A stretch of 40,492 bases of DNA from contig JAQGHM010000381.1 of assembly GCA_028291615.1 (NCBI GenBank), positions 1-40,492 of the forward strand, read 5' to 3'. A program made the translations under genes and the position numbers. The stretch comes from Phycisphaerales bacterium (lineage in GTDB: Bacteria > Planctomycetota > Phycisphaerae > Tepidisphaerales > Tepidisphaeraceae). Positions 18,963 through 28,260 of this stretch are shown in pieces; the stretch's first letter is position 1; the number at the start of each line of letters is the position of its first letter. The notes beneath the pieces are model-generated. The model was given only the letters and a program-made list of their open reading frames with translations, did not search any database and was not told the origin of the DNA.

Positions 18963-18999
18963 CACAACTCTTCCCGCGCTCCCCCCAATTTGTATAGTG
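18963..18999 (+). repeat. 37-bp direct repeat, left copy (flanks RAYT cassette)
   Basis: This stretch (CACAACTCTTCCCGCGCTCC, then CCCC and GTATAGTG at the end) is repeated at 19694-19730 in the same orientation with 34/37 identity. It contains a TATAGT -10-like hexamer at 18993-18998. In the right copy the same hexamer lies upstream of icd. Confidence 0.9.
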
Positions 19000-19030
19000 G
19001 CGGGCTAGCCGCTTTAGCGGCTGGCTCTTC
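18998..19030 (+). repeat. REP-like palindrome, left inverted copy
   Basis: A 33-nt unit headed by TGGCGG, with a 9-bp stem (GCTAGCCGC / GCGGCTGGC, one wobble pair) and TTTA loop, then TCTTC. It is the inverse of 19650-19682 with a single mismatch. It begins 12 nt before the transposase ATG's leader, so an RNA started at the upstream TATAGT would open with this hairpin. Confidence 0.9.
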
Positions 19031-19041
19031 AATCCACTTCC

Positions 19042-19659
19042 ATGCATCGCCGTTTCCGCAAATCCTCCGTCTCCCGCGACAAATTCCATAATGGACTACA
19101 CCGCTTCGAGCACTGGTACCTCGACAACGCCGTCTACTTCATCACTTCACGGTGCAGAAGCCGTTATCCCGCTTTCGCATCCGAAGAAGCAAAGGCAACG
19201 TTCTGGGATCGCTTCGCGCTTTACAGCGGCGAATTCGGCTTCGTCCCCTGGGTCACCACGCTCCTTGACAATCACTACCACACGATCGGCCACCTGCGCG
19301 TCGGCGAGAACCTCGGGAAAATGATGCAACGACTTCACGGGTCAGTCGCCAAGCTTGTCAACGACCTTTTGAGCGAGCGTCTATCGCCCTTCTGGTTTGA
19401 CTCGGGAAAGCAGGGATACTTCGACGGATGCATCCGGGATGAACTGCAAGCGCGCAGGGCATACCGCTACATCGTGCGACAGAGTGAACGACATGGTCTC
19501 GCGCGCGACTGGCGAACTTATCGGCATACGGTGATTAACGTCGAACTCGAGCGTGCGGTGAAGCGGGCGCACGAGCTTAAAGCGTTTCTTCATGACGTGC
19601 CATATCGACGTTATCTTCGCAAGGGTGAGGGGGATGCGGGTCCGAGCGGGAAGAGCTAG
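19042..19659 (+). CDS. REP-associated tyrosine transposase (RAYT / Y1 transposase)
   Basis: A 205-residue Y1 transposase of the IS200/TnpA-REP superfamily, single-strand HUH-type nucleases. The HUH motif is H78-Y-H80 (LLDNHYHTIGHL) and the likely catalytic tyrosine is Y143 in AYRYIVRQSERHGL. Other family segments: HWYLDNAVYFITSRC at the N-terminus and GSVAKLVNDLL mid-protein. Length fits a complete RAYT. It is bracketed by inverted REP-like palindromes, and its stop codon TAG lies inside the right REP. No SD precedes ATG 19042. Codon choice is less C-biased than in neighbours, suggesting acquisition. RAYTs act on REP sequences rather than moving like ordinary IS elements. Confidence 0.9.
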   Translation: MHRRFRKSSVSRDKFHNGLHRFEHWYLDNAVYFITSRCRSRYPAFASEEAKATFWDRFALYSGEFGFVPWVTTLLDNHYHTIGHLRVGENLGKMMQRLHGSVAKLVNDLLSERLSPFWFDSGKQGYFDGCIRDELQARRAYRYIVRQSERHGLARDWRTYRHTVINVELERAVKRAHELKAFLHDVPYRRYLRKGEGDAGPSGKS

Positions 19660-19682
19660 CCGCTAAAGCGGCTAGCCCGCCA
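19650..19682 (-). repeat. REP-like palindrome, right inverted copy
   Basis: A perfect 9-bp stem (GCTAGCCGC 19655-19663, GCGGCTAGC 19668-19676) with TAAA loop. Its flanks GAAGA and CCGCCA make the whole 33 nt the reverse complement of 18998-19030 except for one base. It overlaps the transposase stop codon. Confidence 0.92.
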
Positions 19683-19693
19683 TCAGTGCCCGC

Positions 19694-19730
19694 CACAACT
19701 CTTCCCGCGCTCCCCCCGATGCGTATAGTG
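19694..19730 (+). repeat. 37-bp direct repeat, right copy, with putative icd -10 element
   Basis: Second copy of the repeat at 18963-18999, with three differences in the segment before GTATAGTG. TATAGT at 19724-19729 is a plausible -10 for icd, whose ATG is 32 nt downstream. No good -35 hexamer is seen in either copy. Confidence 0.85.
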
Positions 19731-19761
19731 TCGCCAAGCAGGACCCCGCGAGGAAGCACCT

Positions 19762-20772
19762 ATGGCGAAACACACGATCGTTCTCATCCCCGGCGACGGA
19801 ATCGGCCCCGAAGTCTCCAGCGCCGCGAAAAAGGTAATCGAGGCCACCGGCCTCTCCGTGGATTGGGTCGAATTACTCGCCGGCGCCACCGCGCTGGAGC
19901 AGGGGCACGATAACGTTCTCCCCGAACGCACCGTAGCCGCAATCAAGGCCCACAAGGTCGCGCTCAAGGGCCCCGTCACCACGCCCGTCGGCAAGGGGTT
20001 CAAGAGCGTCAACGTGCAGTTGCGGCAGAAGCTCAACCTCTACGCCGCCATTCGCCCGGTGCGCTCGATGGCGGGCATCAAGACCCGCTACGAAAACGTT
20101 GACCTCGTCATCGTTCGCGAGAACACCGAAGGCCTCTACAGCGGGATCGAGAACGAGGTCGCGCCCGGCGTCGTCACCTCCACAAAGGTCGCCACGGAAC
20201 TCGGCTGCACGCGCATCGCCCGTTACGCCTTCCGCTACGCCACCCGCCGCCATCGCCGCAAGATCACGGTCTTCCACAAGGCCAACATCATGAAGCTGAC
20301 CGACGGTCTCTTCCTCAAATGCGCCCAGCGCATCCAGGATGAGGAGTACCCGAACATCGAGTACGAAGAGGTCATCATCGACGCCGGCTGCATGAAGCTC
20401 GTCCAGGACCCGACCCGCTTCGACGTCATGCTGATGGAGAACCTCTACGGCGACCTGATGAGCGACCTCTGCGCCGGTCTCGTCGGCGGTCTTGGCGTCA
20501 CGCCTGGCGCCAATATCGGCGACGACGCCGCCGTCTTTGAAGCCGTGCACGGCTCCGCGCCGGACCTCGCCGGCAGGGGCATCGCCAACCCGCTCGCGCT
20601 GATCATGTCCGGCGTCATGATGCTCAACCACATCCACGAGGAACCGCTTGCCGCCAAGATCAAAACCGCCTATGACGCCGTGCTATCCGAAGGCAAGACG
20701 CTCACCCGCGACCTCGGTGGAACCGCCGGCACCAATGAGTTCGCCGATGCGATCATCGCAAAAATGAAGTAG
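19762..20772 (+). CDS. icd: Isocitrate dehydrogenase, NAD-dependent type
   Basis: A 336-residue beta-decarboxylating dehydrogenase. Short length and motifs fit the NAD-IDH/eukaryotic-like branch rather than the 416-residue E. coli NADP enzyme. Visible are IPGDGIGPEV at the N-terminus, the substrate segment SVNVQLRQKLNLYAAIRPVR, RENTEGLYSGIEN, the metal-binding aspartates in MLMENLYGDLMSDLCAGLVGG, and the cofactor loop HGSAPDLAGRGIANPLA. The Asp/Leu after HGSAP, in place of Lys-Tyr, argues for NAD. It makes 2-oxoglutarate in the TCA cycle. An isopropylmalate or homoisocitrate dehydrogenase is the alternative but is less likely. SD AGGAAG lies 7 nt before ATG. It is transcribed alone, downstream of the RAYT cassette. 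Confidence 0.85.
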   Translation: MAKHTIVLIPGDGIGPEVSSAAKKVIEATGLSVDWVELLAGATALEQGHDNVLPERTVAAIKAHKVALKGPVTTPVGKGFKSVNVQLRQKLNLYAAIRPVRSMAGIKTRYENVDLVIVRENTEGLYSGIENEVAPGVVTSTKVATELGCTRIARYAFRYATRRHRRKITVFHKANIMKLTDGLFLKCAQRIQDEEYPNIEYEEVIIDAGCMKLVQDPTRFDVMLMENLYGDLMSDLCAGLVGGLGVTPGANIGDDAAVFEAVHGSAPDLAGRGIANPLALIMSGVMMLNHIHEEPLAAKIKTAYDAVLSEGKTLTRDLGGTAGTNEFADAIIAKMK

Positions 20773-20825
20773 TGCAAAATTTCCGCGGCAAGATTCCGCT
20801 CGCAACCTTCTTGAATCTGACATCC

Positions 20826-20854
20826 TGCGCCAAAATTTTAGTTGATTTGGCGCA
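20826..20854. promoter_or_regulatory. Perfect 9-bp dyad next to the clpS promoter
   Basis: TGCGCCAAA (20826-20834) and TTTGGCGCA (20846-20854) are exact reverse complements around an 11-nt AT-rich centre. TATAAA (20857-20862), a plausible -10 for clpS, begins 2 nt later, so the dyad covers the -35 zone and could be a repressor operator. It could also form the hairpin ending icd, though no T tract follows. Confidence 0.6.
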
Positions 20855-20896
20855 CGTATAAATCGAAACTGTCAGAGTTCGGAAGGAGTACCTGGA

Positions 20897-21265
20897 ATGG
20901 AAGATTCGAAAAACAAGGACAAGGGGGCTGTGGTAAAGCCCAAGGCGGCGAAAGGCCGCAAGGCCGCAACTAAGCGGCGTCCCAAATCGCGCAAGCTACC
21001 CCCGTTTAACGTCGTCCTACTCGATGACAACGACCACACCTACGAGTACGTGATCGAAATGCTCGGCAAGGTCTTCGGCTACGCCGAGCCCAAGGGATAC
21101 GAATTGGCGAAAACCGTAGACAGCAGCGGCCGCGTGATCGTGATCACCACGCACAAGGAATTCGCCGAGTTGAAGTGCGAACAGATCACCGGCTACGGCG
21201 CAGACTGGCGCCTCGAACGCAGCAAGGGCGCGATGTCCGCCGTAGTCGAACCCGCCGAAGGCTAA
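20897..21265 (+). CDS. clpS: ClpS-like adaptor for Clp protease, divergent binding pocket
   Basis: A 122-residue protein with a lysine/arginine-rich 33-residue N-terminus followed by a ClpS core (PPFNVVLLDDNDHTYEYVIEMLGKVFG). Classical ClpS brings N-degron substrates to ClpAP. Here the residues that line the N-degron pocket differ: the LLND-D-x-T-P-M pattern reads LLDDNDHTY, and the conserved VH of the VHxxG segment is VD (D75 in TVDSSG). The C-terminal part keeps the AELK-x-EQI helix. It may therefore bind other substrates or use the Clp interface differently. I recall similar ClpS variants in other planctomycetes. SD GGAAGGAG lies 8 nt before ATG 20897. It is monocistronic, converging on the FHA gene. 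Confidence 0.8.
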   Translation: MEDSKNKDKGAVVKPKAAKGRKAATKRRPKSRKLPPFNVVLLDDNDHTYEYVIEMLGKVFGYAEPKGYELAKTVDSSGRVIVITTHKEFAELKCEQITGYGADWRLERSKGAMSAVVEPAEG

Positions 21266-21281
21266 CTCACGCGCAGCGCGG

Positions 21282-21303
21282 CCTAGCCGCTTCAGCGGCT
21301 AGG
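21282..21303. repeat. Third REP-like palindrome, between convergent genes
   Basis: A perfect 9-bp stem (CCTAGCCGC / GCGGCTAGG) with TTCA loop. It shares the core TAGCCGCT...AGCGGCTA with the two REPs around the transposase 1.6 kb away, but the asymmetric GGCGG head is missing. It lies between clpS and the FHA gene, which converge here, so it may also stop transcription from both sides. Confidence 0.85.
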
Positions 21304-21309
21304 TTCCCC

Positions 21310-22164
21310 TCAAGGCGCAAGCGTGAGCAACCAAATGCTCATCACCACAATCCCCGTCCCCAACACCCCAGCGAAAACCATACCCGCAACCGCAGCAAAC
21401 CGTCGGCGCCGAGTGAATTTCGGAAAGACCAGCGTCTCAACCACAATCGGAACCGCATCCGCCTGAAGCGAAAGATCAGTCTCGACGGCGATGCTGCGCC
21501 GGATCGTTCCATAACCAGGCTTGACGGACATTCGCCGCGGCAGCGCCCGCATCGTCAACCGCGGACTCGCGACCAGCGTAGTCGTCATCGAACCCGTCGC
21601 CGTCGCGGTGGCCACGTCATTCGCATCCCCCTGCCGGCACCAGAAGCTCGAAGCCACGTCATCGATTAGCGCCGGCGCGCAGGATTCATTCTCCAAAATC
21701 GGATCGAGCGCCCGCGGCTGGGGAAACGGATGATCGGTATAAGATTCGATGGCCTCGGCGTCGGATTGCTCTTCGTCTAACAAAACGAAGTCGGTCACGG
21801 TACCCGTGAGCGCCTCGTGAGGGTCCGCTGGTCGAATGATCCGATCCGCGCGCGGCGACTTTTGCTTCGCAGGCTCGAACACCCCGGTGTGGTAAACGAT
21901 GCGCGTGCGCCCCATCCGCAGGTGGTCGCCATCGCGCATGACGTGCAGGCGCACATCCTGCCAGCCGACGCGAGTGCCGTTCTTGCTGTTCAGATCGACG
22001 ACGCGCCAGCCCTCCCCCAGCGGCTCAAGCCGGCAATGCGTGCGCGACAGCAGGATGTCGCGAACCACGATGTCGCACTCCGACGAGCGACCGATCACCA
22101 CCGACGCGATCAACTCGCGGCGGTCCAGTTCTTCACCATTGGCGGAAATTTGAATCCAGGGCAC
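21310..22164 (-). CDS. FHA domain protein with C-terminal membrane anchor
   Basis: A 284-residue protein. Residues 1-95 are a forkhead-associated domain, a phosphothreonine-peptide reader: GRSSECDIVV (25-34), LSRTHCRL (39-46) and NSKNGT (59-64) carry the conserved Gly-Arg, Ser-x-x-His and Asn-Gly residues. A variable linker follows, and the last 30 residues form a single membrane helix (FAAVAGMVFAGVLGTGIVVMSIWLL). The FHA part is thus cytoplasmic and tail-anchored. It would tether a Thr-phosphorylated partner, presumably made by a Hanks-type kinase not seen here. The coiled-coil lipoprotein gene lies 57 nt upstream on the same strand, so the two may be cotranscribed. Confidence 0.88.
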   Translation of the reverse strand: MPWIQISANGEELDRRELIASVVIGRSSECDIVVRDILLSRTHCRLEPLGEGWRVVDLNSKNGTRVGWQDVRLHVMRDGDHLRMGRTRIVYHTGVFEPAKQKSPRADRIIRPADPHEALTGTVTDFVLLDEEQSDAEAIESYTDHPFPQPRALDPILENESCAPALIDDVASSFWCRQGDANDVATATATGSMTTTLVASPRLTMRALPRRMSVKPGYGTIRRSIAVETDLSLQADAVPIVVETLVFPKFTRRRRFAAVAGMVFAGVLGTGIVVMSIWLLTLAP

Positions 22165-22221
22165 ACACCTAACATCGAGCCGATCGGGCGCGGACCAATA
22201 ATTTTCCAGCCCCTTGCCCTG

Positions 22222-22806
22222 CTATTTATTCAAGTCGGCTGGTGCGGCGGCCGATTTCTTGGCCAATTCCGCCGTCATCCCATCCAGCTTCGCCTTCAAC
22301 GCGTCGTTTTGCGCCGACAACTGAGTCACCCGATCCGAGGCCGTCGAAGCGGCCTTCTCAGCGTCCACAGCTTTAGCGCGAGCGGCGGTCACCGCGTCTT
22401 CGGCCGCCTTGAGCCTGATTGCCGTCTGTTCGGCGTCTGCCTGCCCCTTCTTCGCGGCTTCGATCTCCGCCTTGGCCTTTTCTAGTTCGGTTTTGAGGCC
22501 GATCTGCGTCGCGTCGCCGCGGGTTCGCTGGTCGCCCATCATCTTCTGCATACCCTTTGCCGCATCGTTGGCTTCGGTAAGCTGCTTCTGATACTGGTCG
22601 CGACTCCTGGTGGCGTCTGCCAACTCTTTCTTCAGCGCGTCGCGCTCCTGAGTCAAGTCGCTCAACTGCGCCTTAAGCGAAACGTTGTCTTGCGACGCCT
22701 GTTCGACCCGGCTGCGGTCCTGGGCGCCGCATCCACCGACAAAGGTAAGGCCAAGCACCAAAGACCAAACGCCGGCAAATCGGCGAGCCATCGTTGCGAT
22801 CGACAT
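22222..22806 (-). CDS. Coiled-coil lipoprotein
   Basis: This 194-residue protein has a signal peptide with lipobox VGGC (Cys26). Nearly the whole mature part is a predicted coiled coil rich in Ala, Lys, Glu, Gln and Asp (NVSLKAQLSDLTQERDALKK, KAEIEAAKKGQADAEQ). It resembles outer-membrane-anchored periplasmic spacer proteins such as Lpp-like or tolA-like rods, but homology is not recognised. It reads toward the FHA gene, 57 nt away, and may be cotranscribed with it. No enzyme motif is visible. An in-frame Met six codons in (22791) is an alternative start. Confidence 0.78.
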   Translation of the reverse strand: MSIATMARRFAGVWSLVLGLTFVGGCGAQDRSRVEQASQDNVSLKAQLSDLTQERDALKKELADATRSRDQYQKQLTEANDAAKGMQKMMGDQRTRGDATQIGLKTELEKAKAEIEAAKKGQADAEQTAIRLKAAEDAVTAARAKAVDAEKAASTASDRVTQLSAQNDALKAKLDGMTAELAKKSAAAPADLNK

Positions 22807-22973
22807 TCAAGCTCCTATGAAGTTTAAACATTGAGCCGCATCAGTGCGACCCGAACCCGGCAGTCTAAGGCCGGCTACTCTCACGGGCAAACGCAGGTGA
22901 GGTTTTATCCGGTATTCCCCGACGCGAAACGTCCAAAATACTCTGCAATAGCAACGGGTTTTCGTCGTTGGCG

Positions 22974-22979
22974 TATAAT
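22974..22979 (+). promoter_or_regulatory. Consensus -10 element for the 23087 gene
   Basis: A perfect TATAAT lies 107 nt before the start codon in the 280-nt divergent gap between the lipoprotein and the 23087 gene. No matching -35 hexamer is seen at 16-18 nt. The implied leader of about 100 nt has no recognised structure. Confidence 0.4.
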
Positions 22980-23086
22980 AGTCCGACCGAGTTATTCATC
23001 CGTCGCGCGAGTCGCGCAGCGGGCTCGGGCGAAATCGGATTTTCATCTGCCGCCACGGTCATGCCGGGCGCTGAGGAGCAACGAAT

Positions 23087-23425
23087 ATGAAGACGTGGAC
23101 GAAGTTGTTTGCGGTTTTGGCGATCGTCATGATGGTTTCCGCGGTTCATGCCGCCGACGAAGCCAAGCCCGCCAAGAAGGCCAAGGCTCTGCGCGGCACC
23201 GTCATCAAGGTTGACGGCACGAACCTGGTCATCAATTCGGCCAAGAAGGGCGAAGACAAGAAGGAAGTCACCATCGCCACCGACGCCAAGACCGTCGTCA
23301 CCATCGAAGGCAAGGAAGGCAAGCTCGCCGACCTGCACGAAGGCCAGAAGGTCGCCATCACCCCCGACACCGGCACGGCCGAGAAGATCGAAGTGCCCAC
23401 GCCCAAGCCCAAGGTCGCCAAGTAA
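23087..23425 (+). CDS. Small secreted protein of unknown function
   Basis: A 112-residue protein with a clear signal peptide (MKTWTKLFAVLAIVMMVSAVHAA). The mature part is a lysine-rich beta-type domain (LRGTVIKVDGTNLVIN, VTIATDAKTVVTIEGK, LADLHEGQKVAITPD), which resembles the short OB-like DUF5666 class. It has a Pro/Lys-rich tail. SD GAGGAG lies about 8 nt before ATG. It stands alone between its own promoter and a strong hairpin downstream. The positively charged mature protein suggests binding to an anionic polymer, but that is only a guess. Confidence 0.75.
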   Translation: MKTWTKLFAVLAIVMMVSAVHAADEAKPAKKAKALRGTVIKVDGTNLVINSAKKGEDKKEVTIATDAKTVVTIEGKEGKLADLHEGQKVAITPDTGTAEKIEVPTPKPKVAK

Positions 23426-23458
23426 GGCCCACCGATCGATAAGTTAGATCAACTACCC

Positions 23459-23485
23459 AGCCCGCCGGCCCCGCGCCGGCGGGCT
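23459..23485 (+). terminator. GC-rich terminator-like hairpin
   Basis: An 11-bp perfect stem (AGCCCGCCGGC 23459-23469 with GCCGGCGGGCT 23475-23485) and a 5-nt loop, 34 nt after the stop of the small secreted protein. Only a weak T content follows (CGTTCGTGC), so it may need Rho or act as a processing or stability hairpin. Confidence 0.7.
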
Positions 23486-23538
23486 CGTTCGTGCGCCCTT
23501 CCAATGCGCCCTGCGGCGCATAAGATGCGCCAAACAAC

Positions 23539-26232
<2,694 letters not shown>

Positions 26233-26252
26233 TCCACCAGCGCGCAACCAGG

Positions 26253-26302
26253 CACGCCGGGCAGAGCGCCGGGAGCTACGCGACCAAAGCGCCGCCCCGG
26301 AT
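26253..26302. repeat. Structured intergenic repeat, copy 1
   Basis: An approximately 50-bp element (CACGCCGG...GCAGAG...GGGAG...CGACCAA..GCGCCGCCCCGGAT) that recurs at 35433-35482 with most positions identical. CCGGGC and GCCCCGG near the ends can pair. It lies between the convergent acnA and sulfatase genes. Confidence 0.85.
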
Positions 26303-26322
26303 CGCTGGACACCACAAGTCCC

Positions 26323-28188
26323 CTATTCCCCTCCCTGCGGCGGCTCCTCCCCCGCAAGCACCGCCGCCGTGTAATCCGCTGCGCGTTTGACGTAATCGTC
26401 CACATCTTTCCCCGCCGCCTTCAGCGCCCCCAGCGCCGGCTTGGCGATTATGCCAAGATGATCCAGCGCATTCGCCGCCTGCAAGCGTACCTTCGCGTTC
26501 GTATCCTTCGTCAATAAATCACTGAGCGCCGCCAATCCTCGCCCCGCCTCTCCGATCCGGCAGAGCGCCTCCGCCGCCACCACCCGCACGTGCGGCGACG
26601 CATCCCCCAGCGCCTTCACCAGCGCCTCCTTCCCCGCCCCAGCCTTCTCGCGGAGCATCAAACACCCCAGCGCCGCCCAATACCGCATCACCTCATTCGC
26701 ATCCCCCAGACCCGTCACGAACCGCGGCAGGTTTTCCACATCGCGCCGCGTTACCACGTCCGCAAAGTCCACGATCTTCGCTAGCGGATACGCCCCCTCA
26801 TCCCGCGTCTCTACAAATCCTTCCAGCGGCGACCCCTCCGGAATAAATCCATTATCCCGAATTTCAAGGATATGCCCCCGCAGCGCCGCCCGCATCCGCC
26901 CCAACACCTCTTTATGCTCCGGCGAATCCACGAGATTCTTCACCTCGTCCGGATCGGTCGAAAGGTCGTACAACTCCTCCGCCGGCTTCTCCCCCCAGAA
27001 CCGCTCCTGCACCTCATTCAGCTTCCCCGCCTTGTGCAACTTTTCCCACGCGCGATACCCCCGCTGCTGAAACATGTACTGCACGTGCTGCCCCCACGGC
27101 AGGTCAGGGCGATAGTTGCGAATATAACGATAGCGCTTATCCCGCGCCGTTCGCACCAGGTCATAGCGCTCGTCCATCCGATCACGATGACAAAACGCAT
27201 ATTCCCCCGCCTCCGCCGCCTTCTTCGCACCCGCAAATGCCCGCCCCTGAAAATATTTCGGCGAGTTCACCCCCGCCAGCGACAGCACCGTCGGCGCGAA
27301 ATCCACAAAGGACACCGGCGACTCCACCCGCGTCCCCGGCCCCGACGGCGCAAGGTGCTGCCACTTCTTTCCAAAGCGAATAATCAGCGGCACGTGAAGC
27401 CCGCTGTCGTACGCGAACCGCTTCGACCGCGGCAGCACCCCGCCGTTGTCGCCGTAATAAAAGACGATCGTGTCGTCCTCGAGACCATCCGCCTTCAACT
27501 GATCCAGCAGCTTCGCCACCTGCCCATCCAGCCGACGATGCTGGTCGTAATACAGCGCCCGATCCGCACGAGTCTCCGGCGTATCCGGACAGTACGCCGG
27601 AATCCGCACATCGCGCCGATCGGTCCCGCCCGGCAACGGGTCCTGCCCGCCGAACAAACAGCTCTCGTGCGTCACCTCATGATTGAACACCGCGAAAAAC
27701 GGCTTACCCCGCGGCCGATTCCGCCAATGCGCCCGATTTCCCGACGCATCCCACGCGTCCGCCATCTTGATAGCCGCGTTGTAGTCCGTTTTGGCGCTAT
27801 TGGTCGTGTGATAACCCGCCTCGCGAAGATAAGCCGGAAACCCGCGCAACTCCGGCGGCCCCTTCCCCGAAGCCCGCATCTGGTTCGCCGGCTGACAAGA
27901 CGTCGCGTACATCCCCGTGATCAGCGTAAACCGCGACGGCGCGCACACCGGCGCTTGCGAAAAACAGTTCTCGTAAAGCACCCCGTCCTTCGCCAACTGA
28001 TCGATCGTCGGCGTCCGCGCCAGCTTGTCACCGTAGCATCCGAGATACGGATTATTATCTTCGCTGACGATCCACAGGATATTCGGCCGCCCACCCGCCG
28101 CATCGTTCGCCTGCGCCAGCAGCCGCCCGGCAATCGCCGCCGCCCCCGCGCCCGCCACGCCCGTCATGAATCGTCGCCGATTAATCAT
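26323..28188 (-). CDS. TAT-exported sulfatase with C-terminal HEAT-like repeats
   Basis: A 621-residue arylsulfatase-superfamily enzyme. The TAT signal (NRRRFMTGVAGAGAAAIA) starts at residue 3. Residues 35-460 form the sulfatase domain: SEDNNPYLGCYGD supplies metal ligands, and CAPSR at 82-86 carries Cys82, which the formylglycine-generating enzyme converts to the catalytic residue. NHEVTHE and YYGDNGG supply further active-site residues. It is most like the heparan N-sulfatase (sulfoglucosamine sulfohydrolase) type, but the sulfated glycan cannot be named. Residues 490-615 look like HEAT/PBS repeats (PHVRVVAAEALCRIGEAGRGL, VRLQAANALDHLG). It follows the barrel-protein gene by 72 nt on the same strand. 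Confidence 0.93.
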   Translation of the reverse strand: MINRRRFMTGVAGAGAAAIAGRLLAQANDAAGGRPNILWIVSEDNNPYLGCYGDKLARTPTIDQLAKDGVLYENCFSQAPVCAPSRFTLITGMYATSCQPANQMRASGKGPPELRGFPAYLREAGYHTTNSAKTDYNAAIKMADAWDASGNRAHWRNRPRGKPFFAVFNHEVTHESCLFGGQDPLPGGTDRRDVRIPAYCPDTPETRADRALYYDQHRRLDGQVAKLLDQLKADGLEDDTIVFYYGDNGGVLPRSKRFAYDSGLHVPLIIRFGKKWQHLAPSGPGTRVESPVSFVDFAPTVLSLAGVNSPKYFQGRAFAGAKKAAEAGEYAFCHRDRMDERYDLVRTARDKRYRYIRNYRPDLPWGQHVQYMFQQRGYRAWEKLHKAGKLNEVQERFWGEKPAEELYDLSTDPDEVKNLVDSPEHKEVLGRMRAALRGHILEIRDNGFIPEGSPLEGFVETRDEGAYPLAKIVDFADVVTRRDVENLPRFVTGLGDANEVMRYWAALGCLMLREKAGAGKEALVKALGDASPHVRVVAAEALCRIGEAGRGLAALSDLLTKDTNAKVRLQAANALDHLGIIAKPALGALKAAGKDVDDYVKRAADYTAAVLAGEEPPQGGE

Positions 28189-28218
28189 GCTTAATAGCTT
28201 CTAAAACGACCACGGATT

Positions 28219-28243
28219 CTTTGCCCTCTTTGCGTCTTCGCGG
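28219..28243. repeat. Short degenerate tandem repeat between two minus-strand genes
   Basis: CTTTGCCCT, CTTTGCGT and CTTCGCGG follow one another on the plus strand, i.e. a GCAAAG/GAAGACGCAAAG pattern on the transcribed strand. It resembles the 8-nt arrays at 8845-8987 in unit size, base content and location just upstream of a minus-strand TAT-exported gene. Confidence 0.5.
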
Positions 28244-28260
28244 CCGCATTCTTTTAAGCG

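Noticed and set aside
20846-20854. TTTGGCGCA half-site resembling a eukaryotic E2F box
   Set aside because: Coincidental match in a bacterial sequence; reported only as a dyad.
26872-28194. A 440-codon plus-strand frame opposite the sulfatase
   Set aside because: The product is extremely Arg/His/Pro-rich and mirrors sulfatase codons; no start signal or family.
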